From the IMG/VR virus record IMGVR_UViG_3300032397_000006, positions 40,086-104,085 of that record: a stretch of DNA of 64,000 bases; one strand, written 5' to 3'. Source of the DNA: a virus. Both the position numbers and the translations under genes were made by a program. The notes beneath the pieces are model-generated. The model made no database searches and was not told the DNA's origin. It was given only the letters and a program-made list of their open reading frames with translations. Shown here piece after piece: positions 49,401 through 56,084 of the stretch; position 1 is the stretch's first letter; each line of letters starts with the position of its first letter.

Positions 49401-49844
49401 TCACTGCGACAAAGCGTAAGCTCCGGCTGCTACGGCTAATGCGCTTAGGGCAGCACCGACGCCGAACCATAGGGCGGGCGACCTGTGCCAGGCGTCGCGC
49501 TGTTTCTCGACCTCGAGTCTCGCGAACACTGCGCGGTCAAGCGCGTCCGACGCGCGCATTTCGCCCTGTTCGGCGAGCGCGAGTAATCGCTGAGACGCCG
49601 CAATCTCCTCGTCTAGTAATTCGATCTTACGCTCGTACAGCGTCTGCAGATCGATCGTGAGTTTTGCCGTTTGCAGATCGCGCAGCACTCGTTGCGCGAC
49701 GTCGGCACGAAACCATATCCCGTCGATACCCTCTCGGCGCATAGGCACTTGCGTAGCGCCTACAGGCGGATCTTCGCCGTGCTCAACATCAGCTCGAGCT
49801 GTGGCGCACGCGAGACTCAGCAAAACGATCAGAATTTTTGACAT
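49401..49844 (-). CDS. Secreted coiled-coil protein with C-terminal membrane helix
   Basis: 147 residues from the ATG at 49844; the frame to 50066 runs antisense to the plus-strand gene and is ignored. Signal peptide MSKILIVLLSLACATARA, a helical coiled-coil body (LYERKIELLDEEIAASQRLL, FARLEVEKQRDAWHRS) and a final hydrophobic helix (LWFGVGAALSALAVAAGAYA). Anchored at the C-terminus with a periplasmic coil, this is spanin-like or a baseplate-independent lysis accessory. No lipobox cysteine. The strong terminator at 49078-49118 follows. Its start lies 22 bp from the divergent plus-strand gene. Confidence 0.6.
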   Translation of the reverse strand: MSKILIVLLSLACATARADVEHGEDPPVGATQVPMRREGIDGIWFRADVAQRVLRDLQTAKLTIDLQTLYERKIELLDEEIAASQRLLALAEQGEMRASDALDRAVFARLEVEKQRDAWHRSPALWFGVGAALSALAVAAGAYALSQ

Positions 49845-49866
49845 AGCGCCCGTGTACCATGGGGGC

Positions 49867-50199
49867 ATGCTTTGGCTGTCGATACGCAAGCGCGCTCGGG
49901 CGTTGATCTGGGCAGTCCTCGGCCTGCTCGGCGTGGGCGCTCTGCTGTCGCTGCGGCGACGCAGGCAAGCGCTACTGCTCGCGAGCGCAGACAGTACCGT
50001 GATCGAGGCGCGGGCGAAGGTGCGCGAGCTTCGTGCGACACGAGCTGCACTTGCTGAGGACAGCACCGCACGCCTCGACGAGATCGCGCAGATCGATCAG
50101 TCGATCGAATCTCATAAATCGAGGATTGCAGCGGTGCAGAAACAGCACGGCCTCACGGCGGAGGAAATCTCCGCGGAGTTTTCGAAACTCGGCTACTGA
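49867..50199 (+). CDS. Membrane-anchored coiled-coil protein, spanin-like
   Basis: 110 residues from the ATG at 49867 (MLWLSIRKRARALIWAVLGL); the longer frame from 49657 runs antisense to the neighbouring gene. One N-terminal membrane helix (LIWAVLGLLGVGALLSL), then a coiled coil (LAEDSTARLDEIAQIDQSIE, SHKSRIAAVQKQHG). The type II topology with a periplasmic coil is that of i-spanins. Together with the divergent secreted protein it may form a two-part envelope system. It overlaps the end of the DUF3560 gene tail-to-tail by 7 bp. Confidence 0.6.
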   Translation: MLWLSIRKRARALIWAVLGLLGVGALLSLRRRRQALLLASADSTVIEARAKVRELRATRAALAEDSTARLDEIAQIDQSIESHKSRIAAVQKQHGLTAEEISAEFSKLGY

Positions 50200-50999
50200 C
50201 CTGCGTCCGCATACTCGCGGGCGATCAGCCTGGCCTCGTAACGAGCTCGCTCGCTCGACATGCGCTGCCACGCTCCGGTGGACGGGGCCCAGCGAAAGCC
50301 CGCGCGCTTCAAGCGCTCCCTGATTGCATCCGGGGGTTTGCCCGGAAACACGAGCTGAGTCCTATTGTCCTCGTCACGCAGGGTGACCTCGCCGATCTCC
50401 TCGTCTGCGATCTCGCCGCGCTTCTCTGCCGCCTCGAGTACGACCAAGCGCTTTCGCAGTCTCCGGATTTCGGCCCCGTCGTTAGTCAGCTGGTACGGGG
50501 CAAACCCGATCCGCCCTGCGAAATCCGGCGCTATGATTTGCGCGGCGAGCACTGGCGAAAATCCGAGCGCTTGCAGGCTAGTGCGTGCCTTACTGTTGTC
50601 GCCCTTGGCTGCGCGGATTGCTTTGTTCGCCGCCTTCATGCGCGCGACATCGTTCTCGAGTTTCGCGATTTTCTCGCGGATCCGATCTGCTGCACTCGGA
50701 TCGTCCGAGCTGATCATGTTGTTTCGCTCCGCGCTCGCTGCGCGGCTCACGAGAGCCTTGGCTTTATCGAGCGCTTCGAAGCCCGCGCGATAGCACGAAT
50801 CGATTCGTGCGAGGTCCTTGCGGTGCCTGCGCTCACTGTGATGCCCGATCAGGATCGGTTGCCCCATGGGAATCATCGCCCCGATCCTGCGTGCCGCGTT
50901 GATCCGGCTGTGCGCTGCGCCCTCGACCTCTGCCGCCCGTGAGCGCAAACGATCGATCCGCACGGCCTTACGCTCTGCGTAGTCTGCTCGACCAGTCAC
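50193..50999 (-). CDS. DUF3560-family protein
   Basis: 268 residues from GTG at 50999 (GTGA overlap). The Arg/Ala-rich N-terminus precedes MIPMGQPILIGHHSERRHRK then DLARID, the hallmark of DUF3560. The rest is helical, with KIAKLENDVARMKAANKAIR, and ends in a domain (ERLKRAGFRWAPSTGAWQRM) often found after DUF3560. The family is common on plasmids and phages and its role is unknown; the GHHSE motif suggests metal or nucleotide handling. It is the last gene of its leftward run. Confidence 0.85.
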   Translation of the reverse strand: MTGRADYAERKAVRIDRLRSRAAEVEGAAHSRINAARRIGAMIPMGQPILIGHHSERRHRKDLARIDSCYRAGFEALDKAKALVSRAASAERNNMISSDDPSAADRIREKIAKLENDVARMKAANKAIRAAKGDNSKARTSLQALGFSPVLAAQIIAPDFAGRIGFAPYQLTNDGAEIRRLRKRLVVLEAAEKRGEIADEEIGEVTLRDEDNRTQLVFPGKPPDAIRERLKRAGFRWAPSTGAWQRMSSERARYEARLIAREYADAGQ

Positions 51000-51235
51000 G
51001 ACACCACCGCAATTCGGCAGAGCTCAACCAGCTGTGCTTCGGCCGCGAGCTCCGCCACCACAGCAGCGTGATCTTCACAGCGCACCCAGCAGTCCTTATC
51101 TGCAACCCAGACCAACCTGCTAGCGCTGAACTCAACCCCCACGCAACCGACCAGCACGCGGTCAGCTCGCAATTCAGAGACAGTCCAGTAACCGCCGCAA
51201 CGCACCGCGTCTCCCACCGCTATTTTCTTTTCCAT
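50996..51235 (-). CDS. Small protein under a palindromic module
   Basis: 79 residues from the ATG at 51235 (MEKKIAVGDAVRCGGYWTVS), placed by the ribosome site of the module. Beta-rich N-terminal half (VLVGCVGVEFSASRLVWVAD), then a short helix with VVAELAAEAQLVELC. Likely a small barrel. Coupled to the DUF3560 gene. Family unknown. Confidence 0.55.
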   Translation of the reverse strand: MEKKIAVGDAVRCGGYWTVSELRADRVLVGCVGVEFSASRLVWVADKDCWVRCEDHAAVVAELAAEAQLVELCRIAVVS

Positions 51236-51286
51236 CGCACACCTTCCCTTCATTTCCAGATTATCATACGCCGCGATAACTGCAAG
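51236..51286 (-). promoter_or_regulatory. Repeated promoter/palindrome/RBS module, copy 4
   Basis: Palindrome 51260-51280, the most diverged copy (GTTATCGC, 5 nt, ATGATAAT on the minus strand). TTGCAG upstream, then GAAATGAAGGGAAGGTGTG before the ATG at 51235. Confidence 0.65.
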
Positions 51287-51610
51287 CTAGCCGTGCGCCG
51301 CCCCGTGATTTTTCCCGCCGCACGCGCACTCGCACACGTGACCAGTGGCGCCCATGCAGCGCCCGTCGCATTTTTTGTCTGCCACCACTTTGCCGAACAC
51401 GGGCTTGAGCCTCGCCGATCCACCGCAGCCGCACGGATATTCGAGCTCGAATACGTTGGTGCCCATCGGCGGAGAATAGAAAAGGGAGCTGCCGCTCACG
51501 AACTTCCCGCACCACGCACCGCGGTAAAAAACAGTGTTTTTCTCGCGCTCAGCCAGCACACTGAATCGCTTTTTGCAGCGGAGGCACTTCCCGTTGTAAC
51601 GCTTTTCCAT
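51287..51610 (-). CDS. Cys-rich zinc-binding protein (CDxRC...CxCxCGGxNH family)
   Basis: 107 residues from the ATG at 51610 (MEKRYNGKCLRCKKRFSVLA). CLRC near residue 9, YPCGCGGSARLKPV in the middle and KKCDGRCMGATGHVCECACG then GKNHG at the end. The last motif is a recurrent C-terminus of small phage and plasmid proteins of unknown role. Together there are about twelve cysteines and probably two or three zinc sites. An overlapping frame (51264-51515) is a shadow. Confidence 0.65.
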   Translation of the reverse strand: MEKRYNGKCLRCKKRFSVLAEREKNTVFYRGAWCGKFVSGSSLFYSPPMGTNVFELEYPCGCGGSARLKPVFGKVVADKKCDGRCMGATGHVCECACGGKNHGAAHG

Positions 51611-51665
51611 CACACACCTGCCCTTCACTCAGAAGCTTATCGCGTTACGCGATAACACGCAAGCA
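51611..51665 (-). promoter_or_regulatory. Repeated promoter/palindrome/RBS module, copy 5
   Basis: Palindrome 51636-51656 (GTTATCGC, 5 nt, GCGATAAG on the minus strand). TTGCGT lies 15 bases from GATAAG, then GAGTGAAGGGCAGGTGTG. It also lies 19 bp before the plus-strand gene at 51675, so it could control both directions. Confidence 0.7.
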
Positions 51666-51674
51666 CAAAGCCTC

Positions 51675-52175
51675 GTGATACCGTCACACGTGGCCTACGA
51701 CTCCGAACGTCCGACCATTCCGATCGCCGTGAGGCGTGAGGTGCGCCTCGCCCGGGCAAAGGACGCGCTAGCGGTACTCGGCACCTCTGGCGCGCTGATC
51801 GGGTCTGCGTGGGGCCTCGCGTGGTCCGCGATTGACCATTTCGCGACGGACGCTGAGGTCGCGACGGCGACCTCGACACACGACACGAGCGCGCAGGCCC
51901 ATTTACGCCTGCGCAATCGCATCGATGACCTCGAGTCCACGACGCGAGCTCAGCACGCGGCCTTGCTCGCTGCGCAAGATCAGCTGCTCGCACTCTGGCG
52001 ATGGCAAGTCGGATACGCAGCGGCTGACCGCGAGGACGATCACCGACTGCGCGCAGCTGCAGCATCTTACTATCGCGAGATTTTCGATCGGCTCGTCCGC
52101 GAAGGGGTGCCTCCGGAGCAAGCGTTTCGCGATAGCCTGACAGAGCGCTGGTCAGATCGGCCGCGCCTACGATAG
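51675..52175 (+). CDS. Membrane/coiled-coil protein
   Basis: 166 residues from GTG at 51675, or GTG at 51690. A basic N-terminus (AVRREVRLARAKDALAVLG) leads into a hydrophobic helix (LGTSGALIGSAWGLAWSAID), then a helical region with AQAHLRLRNRIDDLESTTRA and a second coil. One membrane pass with a coil outside is likely. It lies in a plus-strand pair with the peptidase-like gene 10 bp later. A lysis or exclusion role is possible. Confidence 0.55.
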   Translation: MIPSHVAYDSERPTIPIAVRREVRLARAKDALAVLGTSGALIGSAWGLAWSAIDHFATDAEVATATSTHDTSAQAHLRLRNRIDDLESTTRAQHAALLAAQDQLLALWRWQVGYAAADREDDHRLRAAAASYYREIFDRLVREGVPPEQAFRDSLTERWSDRPRLR

Positions 52176-52185
52176 GAGCTCCCCT

Positions 52186-52860
52186 GTGCTAGTTCTCGCT
52201 CCATTACGCGACACTGAGGGCAAGCGCGACGTAACCGGCGCATTCCTGCCTGAGGCTCGAGCGCTCGCCGATCGCCATGGCGGGACTCTGCGGCAGATCG
52301 AAAACACGGTGCCCTTCACCGCACGTCGTGCGCTGTCGCTGCGTGAGATCAATCGGTACGTACAAGAGCGCGGTGCGCTCGACGCATTTGCCATGTGCTG
52401 TCACGGATGGCCGCAGGGCGTGCAGCTCGGATTCAGGATCGAGGACGCGGGACTACTCGCGCGAGCTCTCGCGCAAAAGCGCAGCCTGCGCACCGAGCCG
52501 TTCGCGGTGGGGCTGCTCTGCTGCGATACGGCGCGCGACGCGGACGCGGATCGAGCTGACGATCTCGCGGATGGGCCCGGGGGCATCGGCGGGTTTGCGG
52601 ACACGTTGTGCGAGGCGATCGGGAATCTCGGATTCCACGCACGCGTGACAGCGCACGCAACGCTCGGCCACACGACCTCGAATCCACACGTGCGCGTATT
52701 CGACTCGGCCGATCGGACACCGGGAGGCGTCTGGATCGTGCCTCCGCGCTCGCCGCGGTGGGTGCGCTGGACTCGCGCGCTACGCGATACGGATTTGCGT
52801 CTGCGTGTGCCCTTCATGCAGCAGGACGCGATCGAGCGCGAGCTAGACGCCATCGCCTAG
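52186..52860 (+). CDS. Possible caspase-like (clan CD) cysteine peptidase-like protein
   Basis: 224 residues from GTG at 52186 with TAGGAGC upstream. Two hydrophobic strands end in the dyad-like motifs AFAMCCHGWPQGVQLGF and FAVGLLCCDTARD, the His-Gly then Cys order and spacing of clan CD peptidases. Later segments include GPGGIGGFADTLCEAI and VTAHATLGHTTSNPHVRVFD. The C-terminus (GGVWIVPPRSPRWVRW) is basic and Trp-rich. Substrate unknown. It may be a lysis enzyme, a virion protease or an effector. The catalytic reading is inference from motif order. Confidence 0.5.
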   Translation: MLVLAPLRDTEGKRDVTGAFLPEARALADRHGGTLRQIENTVPFTARRALSLREINRYVQERGALDAFAMCCHGWPQGVQLGFRIEDAGLLARALAQKRSLRTEPFAVGLLCCDTARDADADRADDLADGPGGIGGFADTLCEAIGNLGFHARVTAHATLGHTTSNPHVRVFDSADRTPGGVWIVPPRSPRWVRWTRALRDTDLRLRVPFMQQDAIERELDAIA

Positions 52861-53250
52861 GTAGTCGTAAATCTCAAGCGGCACTTTCGAGCGCTCTCGA
52901 AACGCCTGCAGCGACGCTCGGAATTCCTTGGTCCACTCCGGGCTGAACGAGCTGTGCCGAGTGATGCTGCTGCCGTCGCCGTTGGCCTCTAGCGCGCCCG
53001 CGATAAAGTCAGGGTGCCCCCACCCAGCGATCACCACTACGCTGTGCCCAGGCTCGTAACTTGAGGCCACGAAGCCCTCACGCGAGCGCTTGCGTGGCCT
53101 CCGGTAGCTCACGTGCAGGGCCTCTTTATATTGCGCGTAAGGGCCTTTCTCGACCGAGACATCGTTTGCCTCGACCGAGGTCCAGCCGAACATGCTGGAT
53201 CTGTAAACGGTCGCCTTCGCCAACTCGAGCACTTTGATTTTTTCTCCCAT
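52843..53250 (-). CDS. Hypothetical protein
   Basis: 135 residues: MGEKIKVLELAKATVYRSSM, FGWTSVEANDVSVEKG, VVVIAGWGHPDFIAGALEAN and a C-terminal helix with WTKEFRASLQAFRERSK. Alpha/beta, no motif. It overlaps the plus-strand gene tail-to-tail by 18 bp. AGGGGAG precedes the ATG, without the palindrome module. Confidence 0.55.
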   Translation of the reverse strand: MGEKIKVLELAKATVYRSSMFGWTSVEANDVSVEKGPYAQYKEALHVSYRRPRKRSREGFVASSYEPGHSVVVIAGWGHPDFIAGALEANGDGSSITRHSSFSPEWTKEFRASLQAFRERSKVPLEIYDYLGDGV

Positions 53251-53281
53251 GGCACTCCCCTAATCTGCTCGCCGCGCGAGC

Positions 53282-53473
53282 TCAACCCATTGCGGTGATC
53301 ACCAGAAAAGTTGCGAGGTCTGCGGGCTTGGTTTTCCCGATCTCGCTCGCGGCCAACTTCCGCACGATCGGAGCGTTGTGCTCCGAGGCTGCCCACGCGC
53401 GGATCGAGTTGCTCTCGATTGCCGCAAGAACCGCCGCTACGTACGCATCTAGTTTTTTCTCCGAGACCTTCAT
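53282..53473 (-). CDS. Small helical protein under a palindromic module
   Basis: 63 residues from the ATG at 53473 (MKVSEKKLDAYVAAVLAAIE), all helical, ending ADLATFLVITAMG. The module upstream fixes the start; the frame to 53524 crosses the palindrome. No family recognised. Confidence 0.55.
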   Translation of the reverse strand: MKVSEKKLDAYVAAVLAAIESNSIRAWAASEHNAPIVRKLAASEIGKTKPADLATFLVITAMG

Positions 53474-53525
53474 GACTTCAACCTCCGATCTAGTTATCGC
53501 ACGTCGCGATAACTCATGCAACACG
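53474..53525 (-). promoter_or_regulatory. Repeated promoter/palindrome/RBS module, copy 6
   Basis: Palindrome 53493-53513 (GTTATCGC, 5 nt, GCGATAAC, perfect). TTGCAT lies 17 bases from GATAAC, then TAGATCGGAGGTTGAAGTC before the ATG at 53473. The ribosome site differs from the other copies. Confidence 0.75.
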
Positions 53526-53528
53526 AAA

Positions 53529-53768
53529 TCAGCAGCCCTCGAAAAAGATGCTCAGGTCCAGTTCGGGCAGCGCAGGCTCCTCGAATACCGGGCCTGCGAA
53601 CGGCTCGACCACGGGCACCTCGGTGTAGCTGCCGTACGCGCCCTCCACGAAGCTGGTTACGACGCAGAAGCCCAGCGGTCTCTCTGCCGAGCGGGAGCGC
53701 GCTCCCGCGCACACGGTCACACGCACGGTCCCTTTTACGTCCTCGTAGCTCAGGATATCTTCGTACAC
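53529..53768 (-). CDS. Small acidic protein under a palindromic module
   Basis: 79 residues from GTG at 53768 (VYEDILSYEDVKGTVRVTVC). Beta-rich N-terminal half, then an acidic Pro/Glu-rich tail (VVEPFAGPVFEEPALPELDL) ending DLSIFFEGC. The negative tail could mimic DNA. No family recognised. Confidence 0.5.
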   Translation of the reverse strand: MYEDILSYEDVKGTVRVTVCAGARSRSAERPLGFCVVTSFVEGAYGSYTEVPVVEPFAGPVFEEPALPELDLSIFFEGC

Positions 53769-53818
53769 AAAACACCTTCCCTTCGATCTAGTTATCGCAC
53801 TTCGCGATAACTTGCAAT
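53769..53818 (-). promoter_or_regulatory. Repeated promoter/palindrome/RBS module, copy 7
   Basis: Palindrome 53791-53811 (perfect arms). TTGCAA lies 15 bases from GATAAC, then TAGATCGAAGGGAAGGTG before the GTG at 53768. Confidence 0.75.
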
Positions 53819-53821
53819 CCC

Positions 53822-54085
53822 TCATTCGCCTGGATGGCGGTAGTCGATCGCCATCACGAAGGGAGCAGCCTCCCCGCGAGCAGCGGCCTCGCTTTTGTGC
53901 GCCTTCACGAAAGCTTGCGCGTCTTTTTTGGCACGGAACAGCACTTGCTCGCCTGCGGCGTACACAAACCGCTTTTCCGGTACATCGCAGATTTTCGAAG
54001 TCACTCCGTTACAAACCGAAACAAGCTCAGTCGCAGGGATCACCTGTTCAAACGAGCGCACACAAACCACGATTGCCTTTGCCAT
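53822..54085 (-). CDS. Small protein under a palindromic module
   Basis: 87 residues from the ATG at 54085 (MAKAIVVCVRSFEQVIPATE). Beta strands alternate with a Lys/Ala helix (FRAKKDAQAFVKAHKSEAAA) and end VMAIDYRHPGE. Possibly a small ferredoxin-like fold. Family unknown. Confidence 0.5.
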   Translation of the reverse strand: MAKAIVVCVRSFEQVIPATELVSVCNGVTSKICDVPEKRFVYAAGEQVLFRAKKDAQAFVKAHKSEAAARGEAAPFVMAIDYRHPGE

Positions 54086-54140
54086 CACAACACCTTCCCT
54101 TCGATCTAGTTATCGCATATCTCGATAAGCCGCGCACCTG
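54086..54140 (-). promoter_or_regulatory. Repeated promoter/palindrome/RBS module, copy 8
   Basis: Palindrome 54109-54129 (one or two mismatches in one arm). GATAACTAGATCGAAGGGAA and GGTGTTGTG lead to the ATG at 54085. The -35-like hexamer is weak here. Confidence 0.7.
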
Positions 54141-54143
54141 AAA

Positions 54144-54611
54144 TCAACCGAGTGAGGCGATTACCTCGAGTTGCCGCGGCGAGGGCGCTTTGCCTGACCT
54201 GATCTGCCCCGCTACCGATTCCGCGAACATGCCAGGAAATCCTGGGCGCGCTGACATGCCGTCAAGCCTCTCGAGCAGCGATGCGAACCGCTCGCGCATC
54301 GCTGCCGCCTTGGCTGCCTTCCGGGCCTTCCTGAGCTCGCGTTCGTGTTTCTTCTGCCAGTCCTCGACTCGCTTCTGCATGCCTGCACCGCCCGCGCTCA
54401 GGGCGCAGTCGCACCCCACCTTGAAGCGAGCTCCACACGCACCCTGCAGCTGCGCGGCATACATGATCGAGGCGCCGCAGTAGTCGCACGATCCACCAGG
54501 CTTGATCGGCTCACCAGGCGCCGCCTGAAACTTGTGCTCGCTCACACCGAGAAATCTGTACGGGGCCTTGCCTAGCCCCGCCTTTTCGAACTTGTGCACC
54601 ATTTCGTCCAT
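54144..54611 (-). CDS. Cys-rich protein of the FEKAGLGKAPYRF family
   Basis: 155 residues. VHKFEKAGLGKAPYRFLGVS then GGSCDYCGASIMYAAQLQGA and FKVGCDCALS is the pattern of a small family found in phages and plasmids, with a zinc-ribbon-like Cys set. The C-terminal half is helical and basic (KKHERELRKARKAAKAAAMR). Role unknown; nucleic acid binding is likely. It is the largest of the palindrome-controlled genes. An ATG four codons later is an alternative start. Confidence 0.65.
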   Translation of the reverse strand: MDEMVHKFEKAGLGKAPYRFLGVSEHKFQAAPGEPIKPGGSCDYCGASIMYAAQLQGACGARFKVGCDCALSAGGAGMQKRVEDWQKKHERELRKARKAAKAAAMRERFASLLERLDGMSARPGFPGMFAESVAGQIRSGKAPSPRQLEVIASLG

Positions 54612-54662
54612 CTCGCTACCCGTCCCTTCGATCTAGTTATCGCATGTCGCGATAAGGCTTGC
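54612..54662 (-). promoter_or_regulatory. Repeated promoter/palindrome/RBS module, copy 9
   Basis: Palindrome 54636-54656 (one mismatch at the outer base). GCGATAACTAGATCGAAGGG and ACGGG lead to the ATG at 54611. Confidence 0.75.
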
Positions 54663-54670
54663 ACGCGAAA

Positions 54671-54940
54671 TCAGCCCACGACGACGATTTCGATGGCGCG
54701 TGTCGGGTTTCCGTCCAGCAAACGAAGGACGTTGGCCTGCAGTCTGTTAGGGTGCCGCGCCCACAACGTCTTACGCTTGCCCGCTTTGTAGCCGTTCGTG
54801 AATTCGAGCGTAACGGCCACGTTGTGGCAGTAGTCCGCGCCTAGCTCTTTAATCTCGGTCACTTTGGCCGAGGCGTTTTTAGCGATGTCCAGGGCTTTGC
54901 AGCCCCTGGAAATTTTGACTTTTGCTCCGACTGTAATCAT
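54671..54940 (-). CDS. Small beta-barrel-like protein
   Basis: 89 residues from the ATG at 54940 (ATGA overlap; the frame to 55120 is not used). MITVGAKVKISRGCKALDIA, VTEIKELGADYCHNVAVTLE, KRKTLWARHPNRL and a hydrophobic C-terminal strand. KOW/SH3-like nucleic-acid-binding barrel is plausible. Confidence 0.55.
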   Translation of the reverse strand: MITVGAKVKISRGCKALDIAKNASAKVTEIKELGADYCHNVAVTLEFTNGYKAGKRKTLWARHPNRLQANVLRLLDGNPTRAIEIVVVG

Positions 54941-55260
54941 ACGCCCCCCGCCTCTTTCTCGAGCTTCGCCGCGCAGCGTCCCGCCCACTCGCCCGCGGCA
55001 TGCTGATCGTCCTCGTCGAGAGCTGCATCCCAGCACGCTACGGCGATCTCCCACTCTTGCTCTGCGGAGTAGGGCGAGAACACCTCGAGCACGCGGTACG
55101 CGCTCAGCACGCGGATCCAAGGGCGCACCACGCGCCCGACTTCTGCCTCACTCAGGCGACACTGCACCTCGCTCTCGGTACCCTCGAGCAGACCCGAGAC
55201 GTACAACGCTTTGACTCGCACGAACGGGTCAACCCCCGCAGCTGGCTTTTTCGCTTCCAT
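54937..55260 (-). CDS. Hypothetical helical protein
   Basis: 107 residues: MEAKKPAAGVDPFVRVKALY, a helix with RLSEAEVGRVVRPWIRVLSA, then EWEIAVACWDAALDEDDQHA and a Lys/Glu helix. It could carry a winged-helix-like N-terminal half. Coupled to the downstream barrel-like gene. No family recognised. Confidence 0.5.
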   Translation of the reverse strand: MEAKKPAAGVDPFVRVKALYVSGLLEGTESEVQCRLSEAEVGRVVRPWIRVLSAYRVLEVFSPYSAEQEWEIAVACWDAALDEDDQHAAGEWAGRCAAKLEKEAGGV

Positions 55261-55263
55261 GAC

Positions 55264-55500
55264 CTACACCGCCTTTTCGAACTTGGGCGCAGTGCCCGAC
55301 GCAGCGCTTGCTTGAGCGTTTTTGATCGCGTCGTGACGTGCTGCCTTCGGAGTCGGGCCCCAACCGATCGCCACCGAGGTCCCGTGGTTGCTCACTTCTG
55401 CTACCCAGGCATACGCGGGATTGCGCCCGTGAAATTCTGCCGCTTTGCTGGCGCGCACGCCCACGCGCCCGGTTACGTTGTTTGAGAATCCCTTCGCCAT
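55264..55500 (-). CDS. Small protein under a palindromic module
   Basis: 78 residues from the ATG at 55500 (MAKGFSNNVTGRVGVRASKA). A Gly/Asn-rich beta part with PAYAWVAEVSNHGTSVAIGW then a basic helix (PKAARHDAIKNAQASAASG). The conserved module lies directly upstream. No family recognised. Confidence 0.5.
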   Translation of the reverse strand: MAKGFSNNVTGRVGVRASKAAEFHGRNPAYAWVAEVSNHGTSVAIGWGPTPKAARHDAIKNAQASAASGTAPKFEKAV

Positions 55501-55555
55501 CACAACACCTTCCCTTCACTCAAGAGGTTATCGGAGAACGCGATAACTGTCAACG
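55501..55555 (-). promoter_or_regulatory. Repeated promoter/palindrome/RBS module, copy 10
   Basis: Palindrome 55527-55547 (one arm diverged at its inner base). It has a perfect -35, TTGACA, 15 bases before GATAAC, and GAGTGAAGGGAAGGTGTTG before the ATG. The 80 bp to the next gene hold nothing else. Confidence 0.75.
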
Positions 55556-55636
55556 CTAAATCAGTGCCCGCTACGTGTGCCTCGCACGCCGCAACGGGAC
55601 TGAAAGGGCGCTCTGTCTGGATCGCCGGCTGCGACA

Positions 55637-56074
55637 CTAGCGCGCAGGGGGGCCCGGAGGCAACACGGGACGCTCCGAATCTCCGGGCAGCGTGAGCAGC
55701 ACGCCCTTGTGCTTCGCCCAGGCCTTGACCGCGATCCAGGCAAACAGCGAGGTCGCACCGCAGAACGTCCAGTAGACCGCGCTCACGATCCAGGCCCAGC
55801 CCTGGCCCTCAGGATCACGCCAGAGCAGCGCGAGCACGAGGCCAGCCGCGATCGGATGCGCGGGTAGCGTCTCGCGGCCCCACCAGAAAAATCCGTGCAG
55901 CCACGCACCGCGCCCTTTGCCGCGAAACAGATAGGCCTGCTCGCGTGTGAATACACGCGTGCTCGCGACCTGTCCGAGCACCGTAAGGATCAGACCCACG
56001 GCGAAAAACGGCCAGTGCTCCGGACTGAGCGCGCCCGCGAGCAATCCCCACAGCGCCTCGCTTAGCTGATCCAC
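55637..56074 (-). CDS. Multi-pass membrane protein, holin candidate
   Basis: 145 residues from GTG at 56074. Three or four membrane helices: WPFFAVGLILTVLGQVAS, AWLHGFFWWGRETLPAHPIA, AAGLVLALLW and WIVSAVYWTFCGATSLFAWI. FFWWGRETLPAHP recurs in small phage membrane proteins that I associate with putative holins. It directly follows the tail-fibre gene, a common site for lysis genes. Holins form the pores that time lysis. The endolysin partner is not identified with certainty. Confidence 0.6.
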   Translation of the reverse strand: MDQLSEALWGLLAGALSPEHWPFFAVGLILTVLGQVASTRVFTREQAYLFRGKGRGAWLHGFFWWGRETLPAHPIAAGLVLALLWRDPEGQGWAWIVSAVYWTFCGATSLFAWIAVKAWAKHKGVLLTLPGDSERPVLPPGPPAR

Positions 56075-56084
56075 TGAACCTCCC

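Noticed and set aside
51264-51515. 83-codon frame overlapping the Cys-rich gene
   Set aside because: Alternate frame without the module-linked start; the Cys-rich frame matches a known C-terminal motif.
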